Below, one piece after another: positions 11,440 to 23,689 of a stretch of DNA of 64,000 bases. How positions within the stretch are numbered: position 1 is the first letter of the stretch; every line of letters begins with the position of its first letter. The notes below the pieces were generated by a model. That model did not search any database. It was not told the origin of the DNA and was given only the letters and a program-made list of their open reading frames with translations. Source of the DNA: Rhizophagus clarus (Eukaryota; Glomeromycota; Glomeromycetes; Glomerales; Glomeraceae); assembly GCA_015698045.1 (NCBI GenBank), contig BLAL01000050.1, positions 868,001 through 932,000 on the forward strand. The letters run 5' to 3'. The position numbers were made by a program, and so were the translations under genes.

Positions 11440-14400
11440 AAATTGGTGTATTTTTTTTCATTTTCATTTTTTATTTTTTTAAATATGACAAAAATATATT
11501 TGAGTTCGTCAAGTATTAGTGAAGCAAATAGTGATATTGATGATTTTTTTGACAATATACCTGAAAGTGAAAGAGACTTAACCAATTTATATACTGAAAT
11601 TGCTAATATAATAAATAAAGCAAAAGAATTACTTATTTCAAATTCAGATAGTACAGAAGATGATGATTCTGAAAATGCTAATTGAGAAACTAGTTCTATT
11701 CTAATTATAACAAGTGAAAGTATAGAAGCGAAAGAGAAAATAAAAATATCACAAAGTAGTTCAAATTTGACTCCATGTGCATTAATAGATATAAAAAATG
11801 GATTAATTCAAAGATGTGGCAAGACTAAAGATTTATGAGGACTTGCGCAATTAATTGACACATGGCAAATTGATAATAATGCAGTTTTTGAAGCTGAAAA
11901 AGAGTTAGAAAATCTTGGAGTATGTAGAAGCCACTTTATATTTGACCAAAATCGTCTTCATGAAAAAAATGCTAAAAAGGGCAAAGTATTGGACTTAGTT
12001 TTTTACATCGAAGACGCTGTTTATTTTGTGGACTCAATATTAATTTTTTTAGCCGTGAAAATTTTTGTCATGAACACTCAGTTTCTCTTGGAATAAAAAT
12101 CTGTTTGTATCATGTATTGGTTACAAATCATGTCATTCATTACAAATTAATGAACCAATTATTATTGCTGCAAAACTACATCAAAAATCACGATACATAT
12201 GTTATAATTGCTTTGAAAAAAATGGTGGACATTTGTATATAAAGCCGAATACAGAAAAATTAGCATTACAATATAAAATGAAAGGAAATCATAATGAAGA
12301 TACAAAAAAAGGTTTACAATTAATAAGTAATTGGATTATGAATCTTGTTAATTCTGATAATAATTTATTAAAAGCAAAGGCATTATCTTATTTTATAACA
12401 GTAATTGAACAATTATTATCTATAAATGAAAATGAAAATGAAATTTATTATCCTGCACCAATAATATTAACATCACATGAACTGCCAAGTTTTTTTATTA
12501 TTAGTTCTCTTTTTAGGTTATATCGTATAAATATAAAGGATTACTATTATAATTTTCAAGATTCCCAAAAAATTGGATCACATATAGGACTCGAACTTAT
12601 AAAAAATAGAGAAAAAATTTTACAAAAAAAGCAAAAATTAGAAGAACCTAATTCACTAGAAGAATATCGTTCAGCAATGCCATCAATACTTTATGAATTA
12701 TTAGATAGTATTATTCAAATCTTATGTGAAAAAAAGAAGAGAACATGCAAATAAACGAAAAAAATAGCAACAAAAGCATAGACTTAACAATGATAATAGT
12801 TGCAAACCAATTAACAATGATAATAAAATTCAAAAAATAGTAATTTTTATTTGTTCAATAATAATTTCTATTGGATTTAAAAATACAAAAATATGGCTTA
12901 CTAGAATGATTTCCAGTTTGTGCTGAAAGCCACGTTTACTTTCAAATTTTCATGATCAGTAAATGCTGCAGGGATAACTAAAAAACATGAAAAAGTTCTT
13001 GAAATTAAATGTATAGAAGCAGCTGATCCTAAATTGCGTATTTGGAAAAATTCTAATATCTGAAATATTTGCGTTATAGATAATATCAATTTTAAGAAGA
13101 AGACTTTTATTTACAGAAATATTTATGATACAACCCGCAGTAGTTCTCATGATACATTGCGTCTGTTGTTTCAGTATCAATTGCCAGTTAAACTCAATTC
13201 AATTCCTGATGAAGAAATTCAATTAAATGAAAATACGAAACTTTTTGGTGAAAATTTAATTACAAATGAAGTTTCATTAATCTTTAATACAATTTTTATA
13301 CAATTACTCAACTGCCAAACTATAAGTAATCTTCCAGATCAATTTTCTTTTGAATATGATGCCAAAATTATTAATGAAAAAATAATTAATTATTTTAATC
13401 ATAGACCATCCTGTCCTCCAGTATACATAATAATATTAGAAGCAGGTGATAATCCAAATAAAGATGCAAATATTAAAACTGCATGTAATCAATATTTCGA
13501 TGACCTACAGATAGATAATGATTTGGGAATTGAAGTGGTATGTGATGAAGCGATTTTTAGAAGGGTACTTAAGTGTTATCAAGAAAATTCTAAAATACAA
13601 CCACTTTTAGAGTAGTGGCATACAAGTAAGGATATGTGCAGTGTGTTAATTACAATATTTTCAGAGTATGGTATTTATAATATGGCAGCAATACTTGGTA
13701 TGGCTTTCTTAGACAAACTTAAAAAAGTAATTGATTACCGTTCTACATGCCGTGTCTTAGATCTAATTTGGGTTGCTATTGGTAATGCTATTCATATCTA
13801 CATATTAAAAAATAATTTAAAATTAGAAGCTATAATGGATTCAGAAAATAATTTATTAAAAATATAGTTTTAGTTTTACCATTGGGCAGAATTCTGGAAA
13901 GGAAATCAAGTTAGTATTAGAACAGGAAATGCAGAATTACAAATACAATGCTTATTTGCGTTTGCACCCTTGTTTCCTATTGCTGATAAACTAAATTATA
14001 CACAATTAACAGTACATTTTCTTGCAATTTTAACTAAACATTCACGAATTAAAACTTTATTAAAATATGCTAGTTCAGTTAATTTAACATGAGATGGACA
14101 TTATTTGCTTTTGATGAGGCCTTGAAGACATTTGAGGTGAAGTTTATTAAACAAAATGTTACCAGAAATGTGATAAATGAAGAAAGTTTAAAATAGCAAA
14201 TTAAAGCCACACAATTAGAGAAGAAACGAATGAATCTTCTATTTGATGAATTTTTAGGTGATATAGTACTATTAGCAGTTACAAGAGCAGTTAACAGACG
14301 TCAAGAAAAATTATGGAAGTTAGTAAAACAATTAATTAATGCTTTTGAAATGGCAGATGAAACGCAACACTTACTTTTTCAAAATTGTGATTAATTAACT

Positions 14401-14815
14401 TCAGAAGGTTTTGGTAAATTATTCTGTTGTTATAAAGATAGTGTAACATGTCTAGAAAAAATTTTTTGGCAAGAAATTTTACATTTAGAAGCAATTGATA
14501 CTAAAAGTAGACATGTAAAAAGTATTATTATTACAAAGGTTACAGATTTAAAATCAAAGACCCAAAAAACTAAAAAGAAAAATATTCACCCTTTTGACGA
14601 ATCATATTCTGAAAGTTCGATGCAAGCAAGAACAATTGAAGCAATTGTTTCTCCTTCTGTATCTTCAGAATTAAAAAGCAAGTGACACCATCTATCAAAA
14701 GAAGAAAGAGAAGTTTTGGAAACTTTATCTACAAATGATGCAGCTATTGATTCAGTTTTAACAAGTTTATTAACTTATTGGGATGGATGGACAAAAAAAT
14801 AGATTAAGAGTGCAT
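11440..14815 (+). pseudogene. Long decayed gene of unknown family, probably transposon-borne
   Basis: Plus-strand translation gives a long coherent protein broken by stops and a few frameshifts. It begins near 11487 with a Ser/Asp/Glu-rich stretch (SEANSDIDDFFDNIPESERD). A Cys/His region at 11990-12240 includes SCHSLQI and YICYNCFEKNGGHLYI and looks like a zinc-binding module. Longer open blocks follow at 12233-12754 and 13157-13615, with VVCDEAIFRRVLKC near the end. The 13634-13867 block has MAAILGMAFLDKLKKV. Later comes LFAFAPLFPIADKLNYTQLT (about 13950) and an Asp/Ser-rich tail to about 14810. Many stops fall where Gln, Arg or Trp fits (TAG in 'LLEQWHTSKDM' at about 13613). The layout, a zinc-binding N-terminus with a large RNase-H-like-sized body, recalls KDZ/DUF6589-type transposon proteins, but that is a guess from general pattern only. 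Confidence 0.45.
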
Positions 14816-15677
14816 GAAAATATAGAAAATAGAAAGAAAAACAGAATCAGAAAAATATTAAAACCTAAAGATAGTCATTATTCTTAAAAAACTGTTTTTT
14901 TATTAAGGAAGGTTAATCTTACAATAATAACAATAAATAACTATCGAGTTTTATGATAGATTCAGTATTAAATAGTAAAAAACTGTCTTTTTTTGTATTT
15001 ATGCAAAAACTGCCTGAATATTTGTTTTTCTAACTTTAGAAAAAGATTTTTTTTGCATAAAATTACATATATTTTATTCTTAATGTAGTTTATTTACTTC
15101 TACTTTTAAAAGGATTTCAAAAAAAATGTGTTTTTTTAAGCGAATTTCTCGTATATGCAAAAGAAAAAAAAATATTACAAAAAAGGAAAGCTATTAAGAA
15201 ATTTGTAGAACACGTGATGGACTATCAATTTATTTCATTTAGTATGGCATAGCATATTAAAGTTCGATGTTAATTATAAAATAAAGTAAACTAATTAACA
15301 TTATACAAACTTTATTTATTATATAAATGATCTACATGCGATATCTTTCCTGACTGATATTAATTTGTATATAAATTTTTAATTGATTATCTTATTTAAA
15401 TATATAAATATTTTGGCTAATTTTTGGTCAGCCAAAAATTAAATTTGGCTGTTTTGGCCATGACCAATTGCTAATCTCAGCCAAATGGCCAAAGTGCTAA
15501 TACTGCTTGAAGTTAAAGGATATCTATCCACTGAAAGCAGTAGTATTTTAATTAAATATTAATTTATAATTAATTATCAATAAATAAAATAATAAAAATA
15601 AATGATAATTTTATAGTTTAAACCTTAACTATACATTTATATGATTAAACTTAATTATTAACTATAAGTATATAATA
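14816..15677. other. AT-rich DNA with TTTGGC/GGCCAA word cluster
   Basis: Mostly AT-rich. At 15410-15505 the words TTTGGCT, GGCCA and TTGGTCA cluster and end in GCCAAAGTGCTAATACTG, which reads inward as CAGTATTAGCACTTTGGC and resembles a hAT end. A GGCCAA cluster lies left of the decayed gene (11230-11290), so these may be the eroded ends of its element. No TSD was found. Confidence 0.3.
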
Positions 15678-15834
15678 CAGTTAATTCTTTTTATAGTCAC
15701 TTTCATTATAGTTACATTATCCTATATAGTCATCTTAATTGAATGACCCAAATTTTTATATATAAAAACTATCATTTATAGTTACAAACTACTTATAGTT
15801 ACTATTACATTTTTTTTAAAAAATTTTATATATA

Positions 15835-15989
15835 GGATTTTTACAATAGAAAGGTATGAAACTCAAAAAAAAAAATAAAAATTTAATTAATATTAAATTT
15901 ACATTTATTTTAGTATAAAAAACATAATCAACATATAAAGTAAATTTAAAAATTTTTTTAAGTTTCATACTTTTCTATTGTAAAGATCC
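15835..15989. mobile_element. 155-bp MITE with GGATTTTTACAATAGAAAGG ends
   Basis: The left end GGATTTTTACAATAGAAAGG and the right end, read inward GGATCTTTACAATAGAAAAG, are inverted repeats of over 30 bp bracketed by TA. Comparison with copy A of the host MITE shows an uninterrupted sequence at this point, which confirms insertion. The size and TA duplication suggest a mariner-type MITE. Confidence 0.75.
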
Positions 15990-16329
15990 TATATATATAA
16001 TTATAAAAAAATATTTATTAAAATATAATTGTTCTATGATCTAATGATTAGATTTCAATGATTTTTAGCTCATTGAATTCATTTCATTAAAAGGAATCAG
16101 ATAGTAGTAATTTTATAGTAATTGGATTAATATTGACTGAGTAATCCAATTTTAAATATCAAATCAGTATTTTATACATATAAAATTTATGTAATATTTA
16201 ATATTTTGACTTTATTTTAATTACAATAGGTTCTAGTGATCAGATTTTAATGATTTTAAGTTCATTAGAATTATCTTATCAAAAGAAATCCAATAGTAAT
16301 AATTACATAATAATTGGATTAATATTAAC

Positions 16330-19300
16330 CAGAATTGGATTTAGATAATGTCCAATTTCTAGAATTGGACATTTGGACAATTTCCAAATAGACATATATC
16401 CAGTTGTCTAATTGGTTAATTGAACATCATTGGATTTAAATGTGTTTAAATAATCCAATTGGACATATGGACATATGTCCAAATCCAATTGGAGATCCAA
16501 TTGGACATATCCAATTAATAAATTATAGTGTAACAATGATAATCTCATTTTTTTTCTACTTCGAATTTAACTTTACTTTTTTTTCATTAGAAAAAATGTC
16601 TCCTTCAAAATATTCCTATACTAAGTACATTACAGTTTTAAATGAAAAAGCAAATAAATTTAATTATTTTGCTTTATGTTGCTATTGCAAAGCCAAAATT
16701 ACAAACACAAAAAGACTAGTAATTTCTTATTTAAAGTCTTGTAATAAATTTAAGGAACAGTATTCTGAAAATGAAAGAAATAGAATACTTTTTCTTGAGA
16801 GATATGAAGAGATTCAAGAGAAAGATCAAACTGAAAAAGAATCTTCTTTTTTTTATGAACCAAATTTTTCTTTTCCCTCTTCCTTTCTATCATACCATTC
16901 ATCTTTTTCATTTTTCTCTTTATCATACCATTTCTCTTTTTCCACTTCTTTTTTATCACAACATTCATATGGTATATTTTTTAAAAAATTATTTATAATT
17001 TATTTGGTTAATTAATTTATACTAATCTAAATTTATATTTCAGAATTGGAAATTAGTTCTAAAGAAGAATCTGCTAATAAAAAAAGAAAAATAAAAATTA
17101 CGTACTATATGACTTGATCAACTTCTTTTTCTAAGCAAGAATATACCCAATAGGAAGATTTAGTATTGAATTCTACTATAGATAATGGGTGGTCATTTAG
17201 ATGGGTCAAAAATCAATCAAGTCAAAAAATGATTAATTTTGCAAATCCTGAATTGAAATTACCTAGTCAAAAAGTACTAGCAGGTTGTATTCTAAATACA
17301 AATTCAGAATATATTAAAAAATCTTTAATTGATATTGCACGAAAAGATGAACTTAGAGTTACTGTATGTTTTGATGGATGGAAAAATGTCAAAAAGCAAG
17401 AAATTATGGGATCAATTTTAATTACTTCTGATGAACAAGTTTTAGTATAGGGAGGAGAATATATAAGCAGAAATTGTATTCAATAGGAGGAAATTAAAGA
17501 ATTTACATTAAATTTTTTAAGTGATTTAGATAAACAAGATATTAAATACAATGCTGTAATTACTAATTCTGCATCTTCAAATCAAGCTGCAAGGTACGTT
17601 AAATTGTTAATAGTAAATCTTAATAATTTACATAATTTATAAAATATTAACTTTTTTTTATAATTTACAGAAAACGATTGGCACCAGAGTGGTAAGATAT
17701 TTTTTTTAGCCCCTGTTTTGCCCATCAAGCTAACCTAATTATTAGAGAAATCTTTAAAGAATCTTCTAATTTGATTAATGCATCTAAAAAAGCAATTCAA
17801 ATTATTACATACCTTAACAGATTAGTTTACTTTATGGCTAGCTTATGTGATAAGCAAAAAATCAAATATAATAAATATCTTGCTCTTCTTCTTCCATGTA
17901 CTACATGTTGGAATTCTCATTATCATTGCTATTTCAGTTTAATATGAACAAAGGCAGCTTTAAAGGTATGTAAAAATTTAAATACCTAATAAAATTAGCT
18001 TTTAATTTTATTTTTTTACACACATTTTTTTAGGTACTTATTTCGAAATATATTCCTGAAGAATTTGATCAAGAAGATGAAGCAATTTATCATTCTGATT
18101 AAGAAGGTGAAACACAAAATAATAAATATTTGCCACTTGATATCTGCAAACTATTGATAATGATATTTGGTGGAGAGAAATTAAGTAATTAGAAAAGCTT
18201 CTATATCCTTTTTGTGGAGTGTTAAAACAAATTATAAACAGAAATACTCATCTTCATGATGTACTTCATGGATTTGCTTATTTTTATAAAATGTGGCAAG
18301 AATATCCTGATTAAGATTTAGGTAAAAAAATGGCTGTACGTTTAGAAAAATGGTGGTATATTTGGAAACAGCCCTTATTATTAATTTCTTTTCTTCTCCA
18401 CCCTGAATATTTGAATAATTTTTTTATATAAAGTAATAATTCAATTTCTTTTGCTCAATTGAATGAATGGATGATTTACTATTTTTGTGCTTGGTTTAAA
18501 CAATTACCTATCTTACTATTGGAAGAGTTGCAGAGTTATTGAAAACAAGATTTTTCATTTAATAATATATTATTAAAACAATTTTGTAATGGTGTACTTA
18601 AGTTTTGGGATTTTATATTTGCTTATGCATCAGATTTAAGTGCATTTTCTACTAAAATATATGCTATTTAAATTAATACTGCCTCAGTTGAAAGACTTTT
18701 TTCTTTTATGAACTTTTTTCATACAAAAAAAAACTGCTTGGGTGTATGAAATTTACCTTAAATTTTTATTTATTAATATTTTTTTAGTATATTTAATCAT
18801 TTGGCTTTTTTAACTGTTATAACTTATAATATTATTACAGTCCAAAAAAATTCTTGCTATGAGTCAAATTAAAGGAGAATTTTAATGGTAAAAATGATTG
18901 GAAATATTATGAGTGCAAATAAAAAACTCAAAGATACAAATGTTGTAATTTCAGTTATTTAAGAACAGTAAGATGACAACCAATTTAATGTATCTGATAA
19001 TAATGATGATTTTTTAAATTAATTTTCTGAAGATTTGGAACAAAATATTAAATCATTTTGTGAATGAAGAAATTTAATTAATGAATGGATTGAAATGGTA
19101 GAAGATGAGGAATTAGAAATTCTAAGTTAGAAGGATGAAGAAAGAACCAAGTGAAAGTTAGATGATATTTTTAATTTTGAAAAACTTCAACCTCCTACAT
19201 ATTTGACATTATTACATAATTTTTTTTCTATTTTTAATTTTTTTTTTAAATTAATTATTTAATTATTTAATTAATTTGTAGATGAAATGGAATAAAATCA

Positions 19301-19612
19301 ATAAATTGATTACAACTGGTCAGGAAAATATCTGATAAAATAATTTATATTTACTGTAAATAGGCAGATTTAATGTTAATCAACTGTATACTAGTAATAT
19401 TTTTTTAAATAAAATTGCATTTTTATTTGAATTATTTATAAAGAATTAACTAAATTTACTTTTTAAATCATTAAATTTAAATAAAATTAAATATAAATCA
19501 ATTGAACATTTTCTTATATGTCCAAAAAAATTATTGAACATTGTGGACATATATCCAATTGGATATTCAATTGGATATCCAAATGCTCAATTAGACAAAT
19601 GGTCCAACATTA
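16330..19612 (+). mobile_element. Decayed hAT transposon (CAGtgTTGGA-type ends, 8-bp TSD ATATTAAC)
   Basis: The element lies in MITE copy B between duplicated ATATTAAC (16322-16329 and 19613-19620). Its ends, CAGAATTGGA at left and TAATGTTGGAC read inward at right, fit an ancestral CAGTGTTGGA hAT terminus after C-to-T and G-to-A changes. Both subterminal regions are dense in TTGGACAT/ATGTCCAA/CCAATTGG words (16360-16510 and 19540-19605). The interior encodes a broken hAT transposase on the plus strand. Confidence 0.8.
16596..19205 (+). pseudogene. hAT transposase pseudogene (BED finger to dimerisation domain)
   Basis: hAT transposases bind TIRs through a BED zinc finger and cut with an RNase-H-like DDE domain. 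Here ATG 16596 opens MSPSKYSYTKYITVLNEK and a BED-like CCYCKAKI...YLKSC pattern in which the zinc-binding His is apparently Tyr. An exon from about 17044 gives the catalytic-core signature VTVCFDGWKNV and QEIMGSILITSDEQVLV, then TAG at 17448 where Trp is expected. AVITNSASSNQAA follows, then an intron (about 17590-17670) and PCFAHQANLIIREIFKE. The dimerisation motif NTASVERLFSFM is at about 18677-18712. A charged C-terminal tail runs to about 19205. At least eight in-frame stops sit at Gln, Arg or Trp positions (for example 18102, 18190, 18313). Not functional. Confidence 0.82.
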
Positions 19613-19658
19613 ATATTAACTAAAAAATTTGATTTTAAAGTCAAATCAACATTTTATA

Positions 19659-20234
19659 CAGTTGACAAAAAAAGATTTGAAATAATTTTTTTAGCCAATA
19701 TTTAGCCAATAATTAATTTATAACTCATTAATAAAAATATATAAGTTTTATATGAAAACAGATTTGAAAAATATTTTTGTCTTAATACGCAATATGTGAT
19801 TTCTTAATAAAAATTTGTGTTATCAGTTATAATGTCTTTAAATTACATTAATTAAAAATTTTATGATTTTTTAAGTTTTTCAAATTTAACTTTAATTTTA
19901 TCATTAATGTATCATAAAATTTTTAACAATTATGCTTTATGATTTAACAAACAAAATAAAAAAAAAATATTAAATTTGGCTAAATATTTATCATAAAATT
20001 GCTTTTTAAAATTACTCAATTAATCAAAATTAGTTAACTCATTTTTTTCTGATGATTTTTTAGGTGACTTATATTTTAATAGATAGATAGTATATAGTCT
20101 ATTGTTAATATACTTTTAATATCTAATTTTTTACATCACAAGAGGTATATCTGCAAATTTTTACATATTACAAATATTTACTCATTGCATAATAAATGGA
20201 AATGTTTTTCCAAAGACTTTTTTCATTTATTATA
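19659..20234. mobile_element. Insertion of about 575 bp in MITE copy B, type unclear
   Basis: Copy A reads straight from CATTTTATA to the TGTAAAATTTGTATAATATT block. In copy B about 575 bp intervene, starting CAGTTGACAAAAAAAG and ending in TTTTTCATTTATTATATA. The two ends share a loose GAAAAAAG-CTTTG inverted similarity. It is AT-rich, has no coding frame and no clear TSD beyond TA. Confidence 0.45.
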
Positions 20235-20552
20235 TATGTAAAATTTGTATAATATTAAATATTTTAGCTGTATTTTAATTATTACAGATTCTAGTAATCA
20301 TATTTTAATAATCTTAAGCTTATTGAAATTATCTTATCGAGAGAAATCTAATAATTATAAATCTATAATAATTGAAATAATATTGTCAAAATTATTGTGA
20401 TATGAATATTTAACCAAAATTATTACAATTTATAATTCTGGCCAAAATTACTAATTTAATTATAAGATTTTATTACTTATAATCATATCTCATTTAATAT
20501 AATTATCAAATATAGACTATTCTAAATATATAATTATAGAAAAAGTTAACTA

Positions 20553-21370
20553 TATCAAGCAGACTATGTAATCTATTAAACTTATAGTAATATAATTTAA
20601 AAGTATATGAATACTTTATTTTACCAAATTATGCAAAAAATTACATATTAATGTGATATAAAAAATTTATAATCTAATATTTATAATTATAATAAATAAA
20701 TTTTTATACTCTATATTTTTTAGAATTTTTTAGAAATATGAAATTATCTATAGCATAAATTATTTTAATTTTATTAACAGTTCATAAAATTTGAAAATGA
20801 TGTAACTTAATTAATATTATTCTAATTAATATGATTTTACTATTATTCAAATCGTCTTAATGAGATGAATTTAATGAATTAAATATCATGAAAATCTGAT
20901 TATTAAATCAAAATATATTATAGAGTAATCCTAAATAATTAAAATATAATTGTGTGTCAAATATTGATTTTACAATTATTATTTTATTACTATTCAAATC
21001 GTTTCAATAAGATGGATCTATTAAATTCAAGATCATAAAAATCAAATCACTAAATACTGAAATATTCTTAATAAATCTTAAATTTATATGAATTTCACAA
21101 ATTATGTAAACTTATGTAAAATTTTATTTGTTAACCTTGCATTGAGCTAATGAACTATGCAATATTTTATTATTTACATTATGTTTGCATCTTATATTAA
21201 ATTTTTTGATAAAAATACTTGAAAGATATATTAATAAAAATACATAAAAATATATTTCTTTAGTATACTTTAAATGTCAATCAATTATTATCTCATAGAA
21301 TTAAGGCACTTACTGTAACAAATGAAAATGAAATTTATCAATAAATTTTTATTTAGATTAATAAATAAAG
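20553..21370. other. AT-rich DNA with GATGAATCTAATGA-type repeats, no gene seen
   Basis: AT-rich sequence containing two imperfect copies (about 20840-20930 and 20990-21075) of a block with AAATCGT(C/T)TCAATAAGATG. No coding sequence or RNA gene is recognised. Confidence 0.45.
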
Positions 21371-21379
21371 ATATAATGA

Positions 21380-21620
21380 TGGGTTTTATTTTTTTCTGCA
21401 CCTATGATACATCACACCCTGAACACTCTAGGTAAAATTACGGTAATACCAGGCAAAATTAAACATATGACATTTAACTAGAAGCGTAAAAAATAGATTT
21501 TTACAATTGAAAAAATTCTGAGTCCCTAGAATACATATAAAAAAATGAAAAAAGAAGGGGTGTAATACAGGTGACAAAAAAGGATGTGATGCATCGCAGG
21601 TGCAAAAAATAATTAAACCC
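21380..21620. mobile_element. 241-bp MITE with about 40-bp TIRs and 8-bp TSD TATAATGA
   Basis: The left end runs TGGGTTTTATTTTTTTCTGC with ACCTATGATACATCACACCCT; the right end read inward is GGGTTTAATTATTTTTTGC with ACCTGCGATGCATCACATCCT. It is flanked by TATAATGA at 21372-21379 and 21621-21628. The TSD length suggests a hAT relative. No coding capacity. Confidence 0.8.
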
Positions 21621-21949
21621 TATAATGAATATGTATAACTTAATTTTTTATTTTAATTGTATTATTTATTATATATATAAATTTTTTCATTTTGAAAAGT
21701 GTTTATATACTTTTAATTGTCTACAGTACAGATCTCTACAAATTCTATAAGTTCTATAGATCTTTCAGCTTTAATGCTAAACTTATTGCATATATATATA
21801 TATATATATATAAATTATAGGAGTTAGAAAGTTGGTTTAAATAATATTTATATATATATAAAATAAAAATATATATTCAAATAATTAAATTATTTTCTTT
21901 ATTTTCTATTTCATTTATTTTAAAAGTAATTAAATAACATTGCCAATTT

Positions 21950-23230
21950 GTTATATTTCTTACAGTAGCTTTTATTTTTATTTCATTAAATGATAACCCA
22001 AATTTAAAATATTTATTAAGGCCAAGATATATGAATTCACTAATAAAAAATATTTATATTTTAATTGAAGTTATACTATAACCATCAGGATATTTGAAAG
22101 GAATAATATTGACACTTTCAAATCCAGATGACATTCTAAAAGCAGCATGATAGTGATAAGTTTCTTTGATAAGTTTTTCTGTTAGAAATTTATACCTTTC
22201 AAAATTTACATAATTTTTTTTATTAGTAACTAATAAAGATATCTAATGATTAATCCAACCTTTGCTTCATATATTCTCATTTCATTAAGAAGCTCTATAT
22301 TAAATCCATCTATTTTTTTTAAAAACAATTTTAAGAGAACTTTCTTTAAATATATGACTCATAAATTTAATTTAATTTCTTTCACAGTATCCATAAATGC
22401 TTTCAAAAATAAAATGCAATTGATAAGTTCTACTCTTTCTTCTACTTCTATTATTTTACAACTTAACAGTTTTACTAGTATATCTAAACAGTTTTTCTAA
22501 CTAGCATCAATAACAATTCCTTTTAAAATCCTAGATGCAAGAATAATATCAAAAAGAATATATATAAAGAATACTTTTACAATCAAGTAAAATCCTTAGA
22601 GCAGTAGCCATATGGGATACTATTAAGTTATTTGCTTCTACAATTCAGAAAGAAACTTTAATAGTCAGGAAATAAGTCAAACATGCAAAGTTTGCAAAAT
22701 AATTATTCTTCTTTTTATTAAAGTTACAGATCTTTTATAAAGTAAAAGTAATAAGTTCTTTAAAACTAATTCTGATTTTAGCAAGAGAACTCTAAAGAGA
22801 AGTCTTTAAATATACAATTCTTTTCAGATTATAGTCATTTCTATTATTTTTAATAAGTAGTGCTAACATATCCATATTATTTACATCCAAATATATAAAA
22901 AATATTAAGAAATGATATGATTTTGTAGCATTAGTATTTTTTGTTACTGAAGGAAGGAAATTACCAATCTTTCTATTTGTGCTAAGAAGAATATTAAAAA
23001 ATTCCTACTATAAAATTTTTTGAATTTATTATCTTTATAAAATAAAATGAATCATATGGATTCTTTGCTAAGAAAATAAATTTCTAAGGACTTTTTACCA
23101 AAAATTGAAATTTTTATAGTTTTTTATTTTTTAAAATTAATAGAATAAAATGAGCTTAACAATAAAATATAGTTAAAAAATTTCTCAGAAAGTTATTTTC
23201 TTAGCAAAAAACCCATATTATTCTTTTTCT
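21950..23230 (-). pseudogene. Decayed minus-strand protein gene, not recognised
   Basis: Minus-strand translation gives coherent blocks separated by stops: EANNLIVSHMATALRILLD (about 22640-22580), then DIILASRILKGIVIDAS, NCLDILVKLLSCKIIEVEER (about 22500-22430) and LINCILFLKAFMDTVKEI. Further on are KFLTEKLIKETYHYHAAFRM and GFESVNIIPFKYPDGYSI (about 22200-22070). Composition is that of a soluble alpha-helical protein, with hydrophobic and charged residues alternating. The plus-strand open frame at 22246-22500 is its shadow. I see no catalytic or zinc-binding signature and cannot say whether it was a host gene or TE-encoded. Confidence 0.35.
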
Positions 23231-23689
23231 ATACTTTTATAATCAATTTATATATTTCATCAATACAGTAAATTATAGGGATTTTTATATTAGAAAATAG
23301 TTTCTAAATAAACATCTTATCATTAAAATATTTTGATAATAAATATTTTTTTATCTTTGATAATAATTTCAAAATACTATTTCAAAATTCATCATATTGA
23401 CAATCATTTTTAACTTGAATATTTCAAAACTTCTCTGCAATTTATTTTCTATTTTTAATTTCTTTGATTACTATATATAAAAGAATGCTAAATTCATTGT
23501 TTTGAATTGTATTCAAAATTTGTTGAATATAAGATATTGATTTGGGGTATCTATAGTTGCTTTCAAAAAAATATAATATTTAATAATCTAAACTTTTGAT
23601 TCATATTATTCTAGAGATGCTTTATAAGATTTAAGTTTAAAGATTATATAAATCAAGATAAAACCTGAATATTATTATTTAAAAATCAT

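Larger units (their letters stand above)
15678..20552. mobile_element. Pogo/Tigger-type MITE, copy B, split by three insertions
   Basis: The left end (CAGTTAATTCTTTTTATAGT after TA) and right end (AATTATAGAAAAAGTTAACT before ATA) correspond to the ends of copy A at 6222-7065, and the intervening sequence follows copy A block by block. Three extra segments are absent from copy A: 15835-15989, 16330-19612 and about 19659-20234. Many TIR and interior differences from copy A are C-to-T or G-to-A, so this copy is older or more heavily mutated. Confidence 0.75.
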
